Positions 5,873 through 6,405 of a DNA stretch of 6,405 nt are shown here, one piece after another. Source of the DNA: Chloroflexota bacterium. GTDB lineage: Bacteria > Chloroflexota > Anaerolineae > Anaerolineales > Villigracilaceae. The stretch covers positions 1 to 6,405 of the forward strand of contig JAKANW010000176.1 of assembly GCA_021823555.1 (NCBI GenBank), given 5' to 3'. A program made the position numbers and the translations under genes. The stretch's first letter is position 1; each line of letters begins with the position of its first letter. Under the pieces are notes generated by a model, which was not told the origin of the DNA, searched no databases, and worked only from the letters and a program-made list of their open reading frames with translations.

Positions 5873-6405
5873 CATCATTTCCTCCAACCGCACTTTCACG
5901 GACGGCCACTCCGAATCGATGATGCTGTAATACACCGAATCGCGGATCACGCCATTGGGCAGGATCATGTGGTTGCGCAGCACACCTTCCTTGACCGCGC
6001 CGATGCGCTCAATGGCCTTCTGCGAACGGACGTTGCGCGCGTCGGTTTTGATCTGCACACGGATGGCGCCCAGCGTCTCGAAAGCGTGACGAAGCAGCAG
6101 GTACTTGCATTCGGTGTTGACCGCCGTACGCTGGAACTCTGGCCCGTACCACGTGCCGCCGATTTCCAAGCCGCGGTCCTTAGGCACCACGTTCAGGTAA
6201 CGCGTCGCACCGGCCACGCGGCCCGACGCCAAATGCACGGCCACGAACGGCACATCCCCTTTGCGGGAGAGAATATCCAGCACCCAGTTGCGCATGTCGG
6301 CGTCTGTGCGCATTTCGCCATAGAGCATGAAATGCCAAAAATCCTGCCCGGCGCCGATCGCGGCCAGCGCGGGGATGTGCGCTTCGGTCATCGGCTCGAG
6401 GCGGA
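5849..6405 (-). CDS. GNAT family N-acetyltransferase (RimJ/RimL-like), 5' end beyond window
   Basis: An acetyl-CoA-dependent N-acetyltransferase of the Acetyltransf_3 (RimJ/RimL) type; the acceptor may be a protein N-terminus or a small amine and is not readable here. The frame is open through the right edge, and the residues before the ATG at 6391 (RLEP, followed by MTEAH) match the usual first strand of this family, so that ATG is internal and the true start lies outside. About 184 residues are visible. Counting from the Met at 6391, features are FVAVHLASGRVAG (50-62), a central strand region with EIGGTWY, then QRTAVNTECKYLLLRHAFE, which replaces the usual acetyl-CoA loop as is common in this subgroup. 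These are followed by the conserved NVRSQKAIERIGAVKEG, the acetyl-CoA contact near the C-terminus. It converges on the zinc-knuckle gene with six bases between the stop codons. Confidence 0.92.
   Translation of the reverse strand, partial: RLEPMTEAHIPALAAIGAGQDFWHFMLYGEMRTDADMRNWVLDILSRKGDVPFVAVHLASGRVAGATRYLNVVPKDRGLEIGGTWYGPEFQRTAVNTECKYLLLRHAFETLGAIRVQIKTDARNVRSQKAIERIGAVKEGVLRNHMILPNGVIRDSVYYSIIDSEWPSVKVRLEEMMKKYERGS

Noticed and set aside
6389..6391. ATG at 6391 as the acetyltransferase start
   Set aside because: The frame stays open to the right edge and the residues just upstream (RLEP) belong to the conserved first strand of this family.
1..6405. A novel multi-gene defence or mobile system
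   Set aside because: The intact genes belong to common, unrelated families; there are no repeats, integrase, transposase, toxin-antitoxin pair or effector-like cluster. The unusual parts are one small protein and two gene remnants.

Overview
The window looks like an ordinary stretch of a GC-rich bacterial chromosome, probably from an uncultured or environmental lineage. Gene content and protein style (a PNPase with an Arg/Gly-rich tail, a GrpB protein, a remnant of a small LuxR-type regulator, an RHP-motif membrane methyltransferase fragment) would suit Chloroflexota, perhaps Anaerolineae. That placement is an impression from sequence style, not from a marker gene. No tRNA, rRNA, CRISPR array or intact mobile element is visible.

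Layout. (1) 1-2028, +: polynucleotide phosphorylase (pnp), lacking about its first 60 codons because the window starts inside the gene. A strong hairpin terminator follows at 2068-2096. (2) 2131-3378, +: a 12-helix major facilitator superfamily exporter with no visible Shine-Dalgarno; a weak candidate promoter overlaps the pnp terminator. (3) 3516-4085, +: a GrpB/UPF0157 nucleotidyltransferase-fold protein with a good ribosome-binding site. (4) 4086-4692: about 600 bases with no convincing intact gene. It holds a central fragment of an isoprenylcysteine/phospholipid methyltransferase-like membrane protein, then a frame-disrupted remnant of a LuxR-type DNA-binding domain, then a 21-codon ORF with an excellent Shine-Dalgarno, then a promoter flanked by a perfect 9-bp inverted repeat. 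(5) 4693-5664, +: an aldo/keto reductase. (6) 5654 or 5666 to 5842, +: a protein of about 60 residues with a perfect CCHC zinc knuckle, overlapping or abutting the reductase and probably co-transcribed with it. (7) 5849-6405, -: a RimJ/RimL-like GNAT acetyltransferase, converging on the zinc-knuckle gene with six bases between them and running off the right edge.

The genes do not form an obvious pathway: a housekeeping RNA-decay enzyme is followed by accessory single-gene units. The best-supported functional pairing is the reductase plus zinc-knuckle gene. The region 4086-4692 reads as a site of gene decay between two intact transcription units. I found no convincing new multi-gene system. 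The items most worth a second look are the small CCHC protein, the two abutting gene remnants, and the inverted repeat around the reductase promoter.
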